64,000 bases of DNA, taken from Verrucomicrobiia bacterium. Lineage in GTDB: Bacteria; Verrucomicrobiota; Verrucomicrobiia; Verrucomicrobiales; Akkermansiaceae. The DNA lies in assembly GCA_030432565.1 (NCBI GenBank), contig JAUIGV010000019.1, positions 1-64,000 on the forward strand, given 5' to 3'. This document shows positions 52,944-61,122 of the stretch, piece after piece. How positions within the stretch are numbered: position 1 is the stretch's first letter; the number at the start of each line of letters is the position of its first letter. The translations under genes were made by a program, and so were the position numbers. The notes under the pieces are model-generated. The model saw nothing but the letters and a program-made list of their open reading frames with translations. It was not told where the DNA came from and did no database searches.

Positions 52944-53720
52944 CTAGGTTGGGATTGGTGGACTGATGCGCTGCTCCAGTTCGAGACGGAGCTGCTCAAA
53001 AGTCGATAAAGTCTCCGCGCCTTCCTCCATCACACCAACCGGAAGCCCCCTCGCACTGGCTTGCACATAGAGATCATTTCGGGGGATTTCAGTTTTCATC
53101 ACCATTTCCTCGGGAAGCAGGCCCCGGAGCGCTTGAGCAGATTCCAGACTTTCGGAAAGCTCCTTTTTCACCATGGTCAGAACGACGCCGAGCACCTGAA
53201 GACTGGGATTGACAGCGCGCGTCCGGGTCAGCGCTTCCAGCATCTTGGGAACCGAGCGAACACCGAGCGGCTCGGATTGCTGCGGCACAATGACCCCGTT
53301 GGAGACTCCAAGGACATCCGCAGTAACGCCAAAGAGCCCCGCCGCCGTGTCAAAGATACAAAGATCATAATTCATGGCCCGGATCTGCGAAACAAAGCCC
53401 TTGATGCGGTGGAGATTTCCCGAAACAGGACCGCTCCCGAACTCGTAAGCGCTGCTCTGCCCGGCCGCGACAAGACTGAAAGTTGGAAGGCGGGTTGGGA
53501 CTATGAGCTCCTCGACATTCATGGCCGGGTTTTCGAGAAAATCGTAAAAGCCCGAAAGGTGGCGCGATTGACGCGTCAACGAAAGCCCCACGGAACCCTG
53601 CGGGTCGGAGTCGACGAGCAGGGTTTTCCGCCCACTGCGAGCGAAGGCATAGGCTAGGTTGATGGCGAGAGTCGTCTTTCCGACGCCTCCCTTTTGGCTG
53701 GTGATGGCTAGAGTGGTCAC
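52944..53720 (-). CDS. ParA/MinD-family ATPase
   Basis: A 258-residue P-loop ATPase with the deviant Walker A KGGVGKTT (10-17), LLVDSDPQGSVG, the Walker B-like DLCIFDTAAGLFG and SNGVIVPQQSEPLGVRSV. This group partitions plasmids, chromosomes, carboxysomes or polar complexes. No ParB and no nearby parS were seen, so a chromosomal ParAB role is unlikely. GTG start at 53720 gives MTTLAITSQKGGVGKTT, the family N-terminus; an upstream ATG at 53780 would add a non-conserved stretch. It works with the roadblock protein 4 bp downstream. Confidence 0.9.
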   Translation of the reverse strand: MTTLAITSQKGGVGKTTLAINLAYAFARSGRKTLLVDSDPQGSVGLSLTRQSRHLSGFYDFLENPAMNVEELIVPTRLPTFSLVAAGQSSAYEFGSGPVSGNLHRIKGFVSQIRAMNYDLCIFDTAAGLFGVTADVLGVSNGVIVPQQSEPLGVRSVPKMLEALTRTRAVNPSLQVLGVVLTMVKKELSESLESAQALRGLLPEEMVMKTEIPRNDLYVQASARGLPVGVMEEGAETLSTFEQLRLELEQRISPPIPT

Positions 53721-53863
53721 TGAAACAAATCTAAAATGAAATTCGGGAAACCTATTCCTGATTGGCCTCGGGCAATGCAACCATTTAGAAGCTCCTTTGT
53801 CTGGTCATTTTCTCCCTATTTCTTACTTTCACCCGGCCCAACCCCGTCTAAAGACGATTAAAC

Positions 53864-56083
53864 ATGCGCTCTTATTTTTCAATTCTGCCCCTTCTGCACT
53901 GCATGCTGGTGGCATCCTGTTCTGACAACAAGGACTCCAAGAAAGAACGAAGCAATAAAGACTTTTTCACCGAAACCAAGATCGCGGTCGATTTTGAAAA
54001 TGAAATGGCCACAGGCGAGACTGATTTTCTCAGGGCACTTACCGGACACACGATCAGCTGGCAAAAGTGGGATCAAAAGATTCTACAGAAGGCGAAGGAC
54101 ACCCAGCGCCCGATCTTCGCGCTCTTGTGCTCCCCTCTGGGAGATTCCTCACGCGCCGTCGCAAATGAATTGAACGAGAATCAGGCTCTCAGAGAAATGG
54201 TTTCCCGTCTCCCGGTCTGCACCGTGATCGACGCGAATGTAAACCCCGAAATGGCGATACTCGGGTATCATTTATCCAACGAGATCGGAAGAGCCACCGC
54301 TTTCCCCATGATGATTTGGCTGAGCCACGAAGGCTCGCCCATTGCCTGGATTCCGGTGGGGCAAACCTCCGGCCGCGAACTGGAAAGCCTTGTTTCAAAC
54401 TCTGTTGCCATGGTCGAAGATACCTGGACAAAATCCTCCCGCTACGCGGTTGAACACAGCCGTATCGACAATGAGAGCAGGCAATTGCGCCTCACACCAA
54501 AGACCGAAGAACCTGAGGAACCTCTTTCCCGCGACGAACTCTTTCGCCGGGAAACCCGCCAGCTCAGCTCTCTTTACAGTTTTGGCGACAAGGATCTCGA
54601 TTTTATCGGAGGCTTGATTCCCACGAACAGCATCGAACTTCTGGCCATCGGATCACACTCGGCAAGCCTCGCCAAAGATGTGCGTGAGCAAAGCAGGGCA
54701 GCTGCCAAGGAACTGACCCGGGAACTCACCTCCGGAGCACTTAAGGACCCACTTGATAGCACCTATTTTTACGCACGGCGCACCGGCGATTGGACACTCC
54801 CATCATTTTCAAAGGATCTTTTTTCCCAAGCCAAAGTCGCCACAATGTTGCTCAGGGTCGGCAAGCTTCTCGATGAAGACCAGTTCACCACGCAGGGATT
54901 GGACTTACTTGCGGTTCTGGAAGATGAGTGGCTTACGAAGCAAATTTCCAGCATCAGCCCGAAAGGCGACGCCGATCTCCCAGGAGCTTTCTTGTGGGAT
55001 TTCAGGACTCTTAAAAAGATTCTCAACGAAGATGAACTCAAGGTGGCGACCACGGCATTCTCTCTCGAACCGACCGGCAACATTCCTCTCGAAACCGATC
55101 CACTCGGCAACTACTTCAATCTGAACTCCCTTCGCAGCAAAATCTCAAACGAGGAAGTCGCCGACAAACACCAACTCCCGGTCGAAGTCGCTTCGAAATC
55201 CTTGGAAGCCATTCGTTCCAAACTACTCGCCCACCGCAAGGAGCAACTTGGAACAACAACAGAGACCACTTTGACCGTGAAAGACTGGGCACTGGTTTTG
55301 CGAGCCCAAATCCTGAGGGCGAATCACACCGGATCACCCGCCCACCACCTTGCCGCTGCCGCCACCGCCGACAAAATTTTATCAGATTACTGGAAAGCCG
55401 GGGAAGGGCTGTCCCGCATCAACACCGGCAGCACGTTGATTCCCGCGCGCTGCGAGGACCATATGACCGTTTGTCGGTCTTTGACTGAACTTTACCAGGC
55501 GACTCTCGACCAGCGCTGGCTTAAAACAGCAACCGAAATCGCAGACCATTCCCTCAGGGAATTCGGATCTGAAACCGAGATTCTGGCCGAACTCGCCCCG
55601 GACGAACGGATTATTCCCTTAAGGCTGCACAGTGTGGGAATGATTTTCGGCGAGTCCACTCTGGGGATCGCCGATCAGGTGCTGGGGCGGCTCCACGCTC
55701 TCACCGGCAAGAAGAGCTATCGAAATCTTCTCACCTCCCACCTCAAAGTCATCGCCCCAATGGAAAGAAGGACCGTAGTCAACCATACGGATTACATCTC
55801 ATCCTGCGCGCTCGGCGAACCCGCTCTGGTGGCTGTCCTTCAAGGAGATCACACCAGCGAGCTGGGCAAGAGCTTTATCGCTGGTCTCAATGCGCCGAAA
55901 TACCTTTCATTCCTCACCATCCGCCCCGAATCCGGAAGTCCGCTCCTGAGTCCTCTCGCCGGACTTCCAACACCCAAAGGCTCTTCTTCGGTCGTCCTGA
56001 CTCGAGCCGGCGATTCACTCGGACAAGCGACCACCCTCGAGGAACTCACTGAACTTCTTGACTCGGTCATCTCCGGCGAGTGA
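53864..56083 (+). CDS. DUF255-like lipoprotein, thioredoxin-fold and (alpha/alpha) domain, cysteine-free
   Basis: A 739-residue protein with a lipobox LVASC (Cys19). The N-terminal part (about 60-190) resembles the thioredoxin-like DUF255 domain of YyaL/SPATA20 (SWQKWDQKILQKAKDTQRPIFALL, then VSRLPVCTVIDANVNPE), but the usual CHWCHVM-type active site reads CSPLGDSS, so the CxxC is gone. The C-terminal half has the helical repeat style of (alpha/alpha)6 glycosidase-like domains (DKILSDYWKAGEG, VVNHTDYISS). Role unknown; probably an envelope lipoprotein. It is divergent from parA and precedes hisB by 38 bp. Confidence 0.65.
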   Translation: MRSYFSILPLLHCMLVASCSDNKDSKKERSNKDFFTETKIAVDFENEMATGETDFLRALTGHTISWQKWDQKILQKAKDTQRPIFALLCSPLGDSSRAVANELNENQALREMVSRLPVCTVIDANVNPEMAILGYHLSNEIGRATAFPMMIWLSHEGSPIAWIPVGQTSGRELESLVSNSVAMVEDTWTKSSRYAVEHSRIDNESRQLRLTPKTEEPEEPLSRDELFRRETRQLSSLYSFGDKDLDFIGGLIPTNSIELLAIGSHSASLAKDVREQSRAAAKELTRELTSGALKDPLDSTYFYARRTGDWTLPSFSKDLFSQAKVATMLLRVGKLLDEDQFTTQGLDLLAVLEDEWLTKQISSISPKGDADLPGAFLWDFRTLKKILNEDELKVATTAFSLEPTGNIPLETDPLGNYFNLNSLRSKISNEEVADKHQLPVEVASKSLEAIRSKLLAHRKEQLGTTTETTLTVKDWALVLRAQILRANHTGSPAHHLAAAATADKILSDYWKAGEGLSRINTGSTLIPARCEDHMTVCRSLTELYQATLDQRWLKTATEIADHSLREFGSETEILAELAPDERIIPLRLHSVGMIFGESTLGIADQVLGRLHALTGKKSYRNLLTSHLKVIAPMERRTVVNHTDYISSCALGEPALVAVLQGDHTSELGKSFIAGLNAPKYLSFLTIRPESGSPLLSPLAGLPTPKGSSSVVLTRAGDSLGQATTLEELTELLDSVISGE

Positions 56084-56121
56084 CTGTTTCCCCGCCCGAC
56101 GATTTTCATTCATCCTATTCT

Positions 56122-56712
56122 ATGAGCACCCGCACCGCATCACAGGCACGCGATACCGCCGAGACTAAAATCAAGCTCAGCCTCGATCTCGATGGCTCCG
56201 GCAAATCCACCATTGCCACCGGAATTCCATTCTTTGACCACATGCTCACGCTCTTCTCGCGTCATTCCCTCGTCGATTTGAATGTTGAGGTCGATGGTGA
56301 TGTCGAAGTCGACTTCCACCACACCGTCGAAGACACCGGAATCGTCCTCGGCGAGTGCCTTAAGGAAGCGCTCGGAGACAAAGCCGGTATTCGCCGCTAC
56401 GGACACGCTTACGTGCCCATGGACGAAACTCTCTGCCGCAGCGTCATTGATCTGAGCAATCGCCCGCAGCTCGAACTCCGGTCCCCGGAACAAACACCCG
56501 ATGCCCAGAACTTTCCCTTCACCCTCGTGGAGGAATTCTGCCGGGCACTCGCCTCAAACCTTCGCTGCAACCTCCACATCGAGGTGCTTTATGGCCGGGA
56601 CGGACATCACATTGCCGAGTCGATTTTCAAATCCATGGCCGTCGCGCTTCGGATCGCCTCGGAGAATGATCCTCGCCGCGAGGGAATCCCATCCACCAAG
56701 GAAGTTCTCTGA
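56122..56712 (+). CDS. hisB: Imidazoleglycerol-phosphate dehydratase
   Basis: The 196-residue enzyme removes water from IGP in histidine synthesis. It has the metal-binding His motifs: DHMLTLFSRHS, DFHHTVEDTGI, GHAYVPMDE and GRDGHHIAESIFK. It is the single-function type (no phosphatase domain). Start at 56122 with MSTRTASQARDTAETKIKL; the open frame continues to 56080 within the previous gene. It is followed without a gap by hisH. Confidence 0.97.
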   Translation: MSTRTASQARDTAETKIKLSLDLDGSGKSTIATGIPFFDHMLTLFSRHSLVDLNVEVDGDVEVDFHHTVEDTGIVLGECLKEALGDKAGIRRYGHAYVPMDETLCRSVIDLSNRPQLELRSPEQTPDAQNFPFTLVEEFCRALASNLRCNLHIEVLYGRDGHHIAESIFKSMAVALRIASENDPRREGIPSTKEVL

Positions 56713-57330
56713 ATGGAAATGAAACTCGGAATGATCGACTACGGTCGGGGAAATTTGCGCAGCGTCATCAATGCCTGCAAGGTCCTGGGCCACGATCCCA
56801 CCCTGATTACAAAACCGGAGGAACTGGAGAATTTCACCCATCTGATTTTCCCCGGCCAAGGTGCCTTCGGAGACTGCATGGATAGTCTTCACCGCCTGGG
56901 ACTGGCCAAGCCGCTTCAAGAATGGATCGCGGCAGGAAAGCCCTACTTTGGGATTTGTGTCGGCTACCAACTCCTTTTTGAAGCCAGCGAAGAATCTCCC
57001 GGAACCGCCGGTCTTGGAGTTGTTGCCGGAACAGTAAGGCGATTCACCAGCAACCACCTCAAGATCCCTCACATGGGATGGAATGCCACCGTCCACACAA
57101 AAGAAAATTCCCCCTATTGGGTGGGATTTGACGAAGCACCCTACTTCTACTTCGTCCACTCGTATTATCCGTCCGAAGTGGACCCCGGGCTCGTTTCGGC
57201 CACCTGCGACTATGGTGGCGAAACCTTCTGCGCGGCCATTGAACAAGGGAACCTGTTTGCCACGCAATTCCACCCGGAGAAAAGCCAACACGCCGGTCTC
57301 AAACTGCTCGATAACTTCTTCAACGCCTGA
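56713..57330 (+). CDS. hisH: Imidazole glycerol phosphate synthase glutaminase subunit
   Basis: A 205-residue glutamine amidotransferase that feeds ammonia to HisF. The nucleophile is Cys82 in GICVGYQLLFE, with His and Glu in QFHPEKSQ. The start MEMKLGMIDYGRGNLRSV is conserved. It starts at the base after the hisB stop, so both are co-translated. hisF and other his genes are not in the window. A terminator follows at 57352. Confidence 0.97.
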   Translation: MEMKLGMIDYGRGNLRSVINACKVLGHDPTLITKPEELENFTHLIFPGQGAFGDCMDSLHRLGLAKPLQEWIAAGKPYFGICVGYQLLFEASEESPGTAGLGVVAGTVRRFTSNHLKIPHMGWNATVHTKENSPYWVGFDEAPYFYFVHSYYPSEVDPGLVSATCDYGGETFCAAIEQGNLFATQFHPEKSQHAGLKLLDNFFNA

Positions 57331-57344
57331 ATTTTCAATGACGG

Positions 57345-57380
57345 CGCGAAAAAAGCGGGTCGAATCCGACCCGCTTTCTC
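57345..57380 (-). terminator. Bidirectional terminator between hisH and rpmB
   Basis: AAAGCGGGTCG (57352-57362) pairs with CGACCCGCTTT (57367-57377) over an AATC tetraloop. On the minus strand a T-run follows, ending rpmB; on the plus strand the sequence after it is pyrimidine-rich and weaker. Confidence 0.85.
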
Positions 57381-57403
57381 AAAACTAGAATTTGCGAAGG
57401 AAC

Positions 57404-57667
57404 CTAGATCAGGCCCGCCTTCTTCAAAGTGACGTAAGCACCATTCTTATTGATGGTCTTGAACGCCTTGGCGCTGGCCTTCACGCGGACGTGTTTGCCA
57501 AGTTCGGGAACCCAGACCCGTTTCGTGTGAAGGTTCGGAGAAACTTTACGTTTCACCGTCTTGGTGACGTGACGGCCAATGCCGCCTTTTTTCTTGGCCA
57601 AACCAGAACGGTGGATTTTACGTCCAACTCGAACTTTGGAACCGCGGATGCTGCATACTCTTGCCAT
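57404..57667 (-). CDS. rpmB: 50S ribosomal protein bL28
   Basis: An 87-residue basic ribosomal protein. The start MARVCSIRGSKVRVGRKIHR and the central KRKVSPNLHTKRVWVP are the L28 hallmarks. It lacks extra zinc Cys pairs (only one Cys), the C-minus form. It is usually next to rpmG, which is not here. A terminator lies downstream and 142 bp of divergent spacer upstream. Confidence 0.95.
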   Translation of the reverse strand: MARVCSIRGSKVRVGRKIHRSGLAKKKGGIGRHVTKTVKRKVSPNLHTKRVWVPELGKHVRVKASAKAFKTINKNGAYVTLKKAGLI

Positions 57668-57809
57668 AGGTCTAAAAACTGGTGAAGGGGTGAGATAGGC
57701 GAATTTCAGGATGGGTCAAGCGGTTTCCGAGAATTCCCCGAGGTTTTTCATTCCCATTATTTGACCGGATGAACTGGAAATCCCCTTTCAGGTGTGATTT
57801 TCTCGCTCC

Positions 57810-58625
57810 GTGGCCACCGCGACTCTCCTCGATTATCTGAAACAGCTCGAAAATCAGGGAGTGACCCATGTGGAAATCGACGACCACGCGCGCTCGGTCC
57901 TTCGCGAACTCTACACCCGGGGGAGCGCCCGCCGCACCGCAAAGACCACCCCGAAAAGCCCTCAACAGCCCTCTCAGCCGGATGCAATCATTGCCCGGGG
58001 CCATACCGCCGCGGAAAAAATTGCCTCACTGGCCGCCATTGCTGAAACCTGGCAACCCGCCCGAGCTCTCGGCAGCCTGCGCGACACCATGGTTTTCTCC
58101 ACCGGTAATCCCGAAGCAGATTTTATGTTGGTTGGTGAAGCCCCTGGATTTCAGGAAGAGCAGAAAGGCGAGCCTTTCGTCGGCCCGGCCGGAGAGAAAC
58201 TGAATCAAATTCTAAAGGCCATGGGGCTGGCACGGGACAAAGTCTACATTTCCAATGTCTGCAAATTTCGGCCCGCCACCCGGAATCAGACCACCAACAA
58301 CCGCAAACCCTCCCCCGAGGAAATGGCCACCTCGCTTCCCTTTGTGAAAGCCGAGATCGATGTCGTCAAACCCCGCGTCATTGTCGCGCTCGGTGGCAGC
58401 GCGGCCCAGGGCTTGCTGGGCTTGGAAAAACCAGTCGGCCAACTGCGCGAATGCTGGCACCAATTTCAAGGAATCCCGCTCCGCGTCACCTATCATCCCT
58501 CTTATCTTCTAAGGCAGGAAGATGGCCTCGGCGAAAAACGCAAGGTCTGGGAGGACATGCTCGCCATCATGGAGAAACTCGGCCTGCCCGTTTCCGAAAA
58601 ACAACGCGGCTTCTTTAAAAAATGA
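57810..58625 (+). CDS. Uracil-DNA glycosylase superfamily protein (family 4-like, no Fe-S cysteines)
   Basis: A 271-residue protein with the family 4/5 motifs: GEAPGFQEEQKGEPFVGPAG (109-128), ISNVCKFRP and YHPSYLLR (228-235). It should excise uracil from DNA. However the four [4Fe-4S] cysteines of family 4 are absent: the normal C..C.L...R segment reads WQPARALGSLR (81-91) and the later Cys is in ATSLPF. Only Cys151 and Cys215 exist. This suggests a cluster-free variant. GTG start at 57810, in the spacer with rpmB. A basic, Pro-rich linker (38-57) precedes the fold. Confidence 0.85.
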   Translation: MATATLLDYLKQLENQGVTHVEIDDHARSVLRELYTRGSARRTAKTTPKSPQQPSQPDAIIARGHTAAEKIASLAAIAETWQPARALGSLRDTMVFSTGNPEADFMLVGEAPGFQEEQKGEPFVGPAGEKLNQILKAMGLARDKVYISNVCKFRPATRNQTTNNRKPSPEEMATSLPFVKAEIDVVKPRVIVALGGSAAQGLLGLEKPVGQLRECWHQFQGIPLRVTYHPSYLLRQEDGLGEKRKVWEDMLAIMEKLGLPVSEKQRGFFKK

Positions 58626-59447
58626 TCAGGCTTGGCTAAAGTAGATCATCCCCGCGATTCCGGCCACGAAGCAATAATAGGAGAAATACTCCAGCTTCCC
58701 CCTCTTCACCGCTCCCATCACCACATAAATCGCGAAAAGGCCTACCACCCCGGCTGCGATCGCTCCGGCCACATAAGGACCGTTGAAACAAGACTTGAGA
58801 GCATCGCCAAATGATCCCGTCTCTTCCATCTGGTCTTTCAAGGTCAGCACAAAACCGCCTGCAATCGCTGGAATCGACATCAGGAACGAGAACTCAGCAG
58901 CCCTCTCGGCCTTGACCCCGCTCACCAGGCCGGCCGCGATGGTCGATCCGGAGCGGGAGATTCCGGGCAAAATGGCGAAAGCCTGGCCAATCCCCATAAT
59001 CACAGAACTCCTCAGCCCAACTTTGGCTGCTTTCCCTTTTAAGAGGCGCGGGACGAAGAGAACCAATCCCGTCACAATCAAAAGCCCCGACACAAAAACC
59101 GGCTTCCCCGGCGCCGCATCGAAGAAATCCTTAAACAATAACGCAGCAATCACCGCCGGAACGGTAGCCACCCCAAGCCACAAAATCATCATCCGATCCT
59201 CCTTCATCTGGCGATTGAAGAGCGACAGGGTCAATCGCCACAGGCTCTTTCGAAAGAAGATCAACACACTCACCAGAGTTCCAAGGTGCAGGATGATTTC
59301 GAAAGAAAGATCAGGCTGATGCTCCGCCCCCACCTCCCGAATCCCCAAAAGATACTGGGTCAGCACAATATGCCCCGAAGAAGACACCGGAAGAAATTCC
59401 GCCAATCCCTGCACAATTCCCACGATGATCGCCTTCCAAAGTTCCAT
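58626..59447 (-). CDS. uppP: Undecaprenyl-diphosphate phosphatase (BacA/UppP)
   Basis: A 273-residue inner-membrane enzyme that recycles undecaprenyl diphosphate for peptidoglycan and LPS synthesis. Diagnostic motifs: GIVQGLAEFLPVSSSGH near the start and PGISRSGSTIAAGL mid-protein, plus about eight spans. Start 59447 was preferred because the best ribosome site (AGAGGTG) lies 9 bases upstream; ATG 59456 and GTG 59459 are alternatives. Single gene, convergent with the glycosylase gene. Confidence 0.95.
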   Translation of the reverse strand: MELWKAIIVGIVQGLAEFLPVSSSGHIVLTQYLLGIREVGAEHQPDLSFEIILHLGTLVSVLIFFRKSLWRLTLSLFNRQMKEDRMMILWLGVATVPAVIAALLFKDFFDAAPGKPVFVSGLLIVTGLVLFVPRLLKGKAAKVGLRSSVIMGIGQAFAILPGISRSGSTIAAGLVSGVKAERAAEFSFLMSIPAIAGGFVLTLKDQMEETGSFGDALKSCFNGPYVAGAIAAGVVGLFAIYVVMGAVKRGKLEYFSYYCFVAGIAGMIYFSQA

Positions 59448-59551
59448 AAATTTCATCACCTCTAACCGCCCCCCCTCCTCCCGACAAGCCCAGCGTCACT
59501 TCCCCGAAAATTTTATTTCGCATTTCCGGATCTCTCAGGTATGCTAATGCT

Positions 59552-59977
59552 ATGAAAGCAACACTTCTATTGCTCGTTCCGATTTCACTTCTCGTCTCCT
59601 GCACCCAGAATCAAGGTCAGGCCGCCCCGCCCGTCGCACCCGCGGCGAACATGGGGAATGAATACGGTGTCCCGGCTGCCGGAGCATACGACCCGGTCAA
59701 CCCACCCTACCAGCCGGTTGGTCCCATTAACCCTCCCGCAGCCCCGGTTCCTGCAGCTGACCCGTATGGTACGCCTCCCCCGGTTGCGGTCACCCCTTCC
59801 ACGCCAGCGCCTGCGGCTGCTGATTTGAACGGAAATGTTTACACGATTAAGAAGGGAGACTCCCTTTGGGGAATCGCGCGCAAATATGGAACCTCCGTCA
59901 GCGCCATCAAAGAAGCCAACGGAATGACCAGCGACACCATCATTGATGGACGGACCCTGATTATTCCCGGACGATAG
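59552..59977 (+). CDS. LysM-domain lipoprotein
   Basis: A 141-residue lipoprotein with lipobox LLVSC (Cys17), a Pro/Ala/Gln-rich linker (20-92) and one C-terminal LysM domain (about 95-140; YTIKKGDSLWGIARKYGT). LysM binds peptidoglycan N-acetylglucosamine, so the protein links the outer or inner membrane to the wall. No catalytic domain is present. Divergent from uppP across about 100 bp. A strong terminator follows at 60008. Confidence 0.9.
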   Translation: MKATLLLLVPISLLVSCTQNQGQAAPPVAPAANMGNEYGVPAAGAYDPVNPPYQPVGPINPPAAPVPAADPYGTPPPVAVTPSTPAPAAADLNGNVYTIKKGDSLWGIARKYGTSVSAIKEANGMTSDTIIDGRTLIIPGR

Positions 59978-60007
59978 CCACCTTCCATTACGAAACTTTC
60001 ATTTCTC

Positions 60008-60041
60008 GGTGGGCCGGACTAAAATCCGGCCCACCTTTTTG
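60008..60041 (+). terminator. Intrinsic terminator after the LysM lipoprotein gene
   Basis: GGTGGGCCGGA (60008-60018) pairs perfectly with TCCGGCCCACC (60025-60035), and TTTTT follows (60036-60040). The next gene begins at 60049, only 8 bp later. Confidence 0.93.
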
Positions 60042-60048
60042 TGTCACG

Positions 60049-61029
60049 ATGAAACTTATCCTTATCACCCTTCTTTCCCTCCTCCTTCCGGCTTTCTCCC
60101 AGAAAATGCCGGACGACAAAGAACAATTACTCGAGGCACTAATGAACGCCCCCGATCTGGCCTCCCTGGACCAAGCAATCGAAAAGGGCAAGAAAGCCGG
60201 ACTGCCCGAACAAATGTTTCTTGAAGCACGCTTCGTCTTTCTGGTGAACCAAGACAATCGTGCCGCACTCGCTGCATTGTCACCACAACTGGCGGCGCAT
60301 CTTCCAAAGTTCTCCCCCGACAACACCATGCTGTTTGCGGTCGAGGAAGACTTCGCGAGCATCGTGGAATACACCAGGGCACTTGCGGCACTTGAGAAAA
60401 ACGATACCGCTCTTTTCAAAAAGCACATCATGGAAGCATTTTGGCTCAGCCCGTCTCATGCCGCCCAGTTTGCTCCCTTGATTAACGAGCTGCGAATGGA
60501 GGAGGCCATGAAGAAAATCACACTCGATCTGGACCGCAAGTTCCCTGATCAAAAATCAGAAGGAAAAGAAATGTCCCTAAGATCCATTGCCGGAGAGTCA
60601 GCAGCCGTCCTCATCCACTTTTGGAGCCCCTGGGTGCAACAATCCATGGCAGCCATGGAGGAAATCGCAACCGTTTCAAACACCCTCATCAAAAACAAGA
60701 TCCCCGTAGCTTCGATTCTTTTGAGCAGCACCAATGAAGCCAGGAAGGATGCCGACAACTTCCTCGGAACCGATGGAGCGAAGAATCCCGGCCACTGGCT
60801 CATTGATCATGAAAAATCCTCTTTGGGTTCCTTGATGCGTGTCTCCTCATTCCCTACCGTGGTCCTGGCATCGCGAGAAGGAAAGATCCTCTTCAACGGC
60901 GACCCCGCCGATGGCCGTCTTTGGAAGATCCTGGCAGGACTTAATCCAAAAATCACACCACCTACGATAGATCCCGTACTCCCGGAAACCGGCTCAAACA
61001 CCCCTCCATCCGGTGAAAAAGGCAAATAA
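60049..61029 (+). CDS. Exported thioredoxin-like (TlpA/ResA-type) protein without the CxxC
   Basis: A 326-residue protein with a signal peptide (1-17). Residues about 20-165 are helical, tetratricopeptide-like. From about 180 it has a thioredoxin-like fold: SLRSIAGESAAVLIHFWSPW, then cis-Pro region VSSFPTVVLASREGKILF. The redox site, normally WCxPC after the FW, is WVQQS, so both Cys are missing and thiol-disulfide exchange is unlikely. It may be a chaperone-like or binding protein. It lies between the LysM terminator and the BlaI-type gene. Confidence 0.7.
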   Translation: MKLILITLLSLLLPAFSQKMPDDKEQLLEALMNAPDLASLDQAIEKGKKAGLPEQMFLEARFVFLVNQDNRAALAALSPQLAAHLPKFSPDNTMLFAVEEDFASIVEYTRALAALEKNDTALFKKHIMEAFWLSPSHAAQFAPLINELRMEEAMKKITLDLDRKFPDQKSEGKEMSLRSIAGESAAVLIHFWSPWVQQSMAAMEEIATVSNTLIKNKIPVASILLSSTNEARKDADNFLGTDGAKNPGHWLIDHEKSSLGSLMRVSSFPTVVLASREGKILFNGDPADGRLWKILAGLNPKITPPTIDPVLPETGSNTPPSGEKGK

Positions 61030-61056
61030 GGGCAAAAATCTTTGATCACAACTATG

Positions 61057-61070
61057 CAAGTTTAAACTTG
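61057..61070. promoter_or_regulatory. 14-bp perfect palindrome upstream of the BlaI-type gene
   Basis: CAAGTTTAAACTTG is a perfect dyad 53-66 bp before the GTG start of the BlaI-type repressor. Such regulators often repress themselves by binding dyads of this length, so this is a candidate operator; it does not contain the TACA/TGTA core of known BlaI boxes. Confidence 0.4.
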
Positions 61071-61122
61071 AACTCTTGTTAGGTATCCGTCTTTCTTCTC
61101 TCAACCACTTCACAAAACACAA

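Noticed and set aside
52944-53720. Chromosomal parAB partition locus
   Set aside because: No parB gene or parS-type site was seen, and the partner is a roadblock protein.
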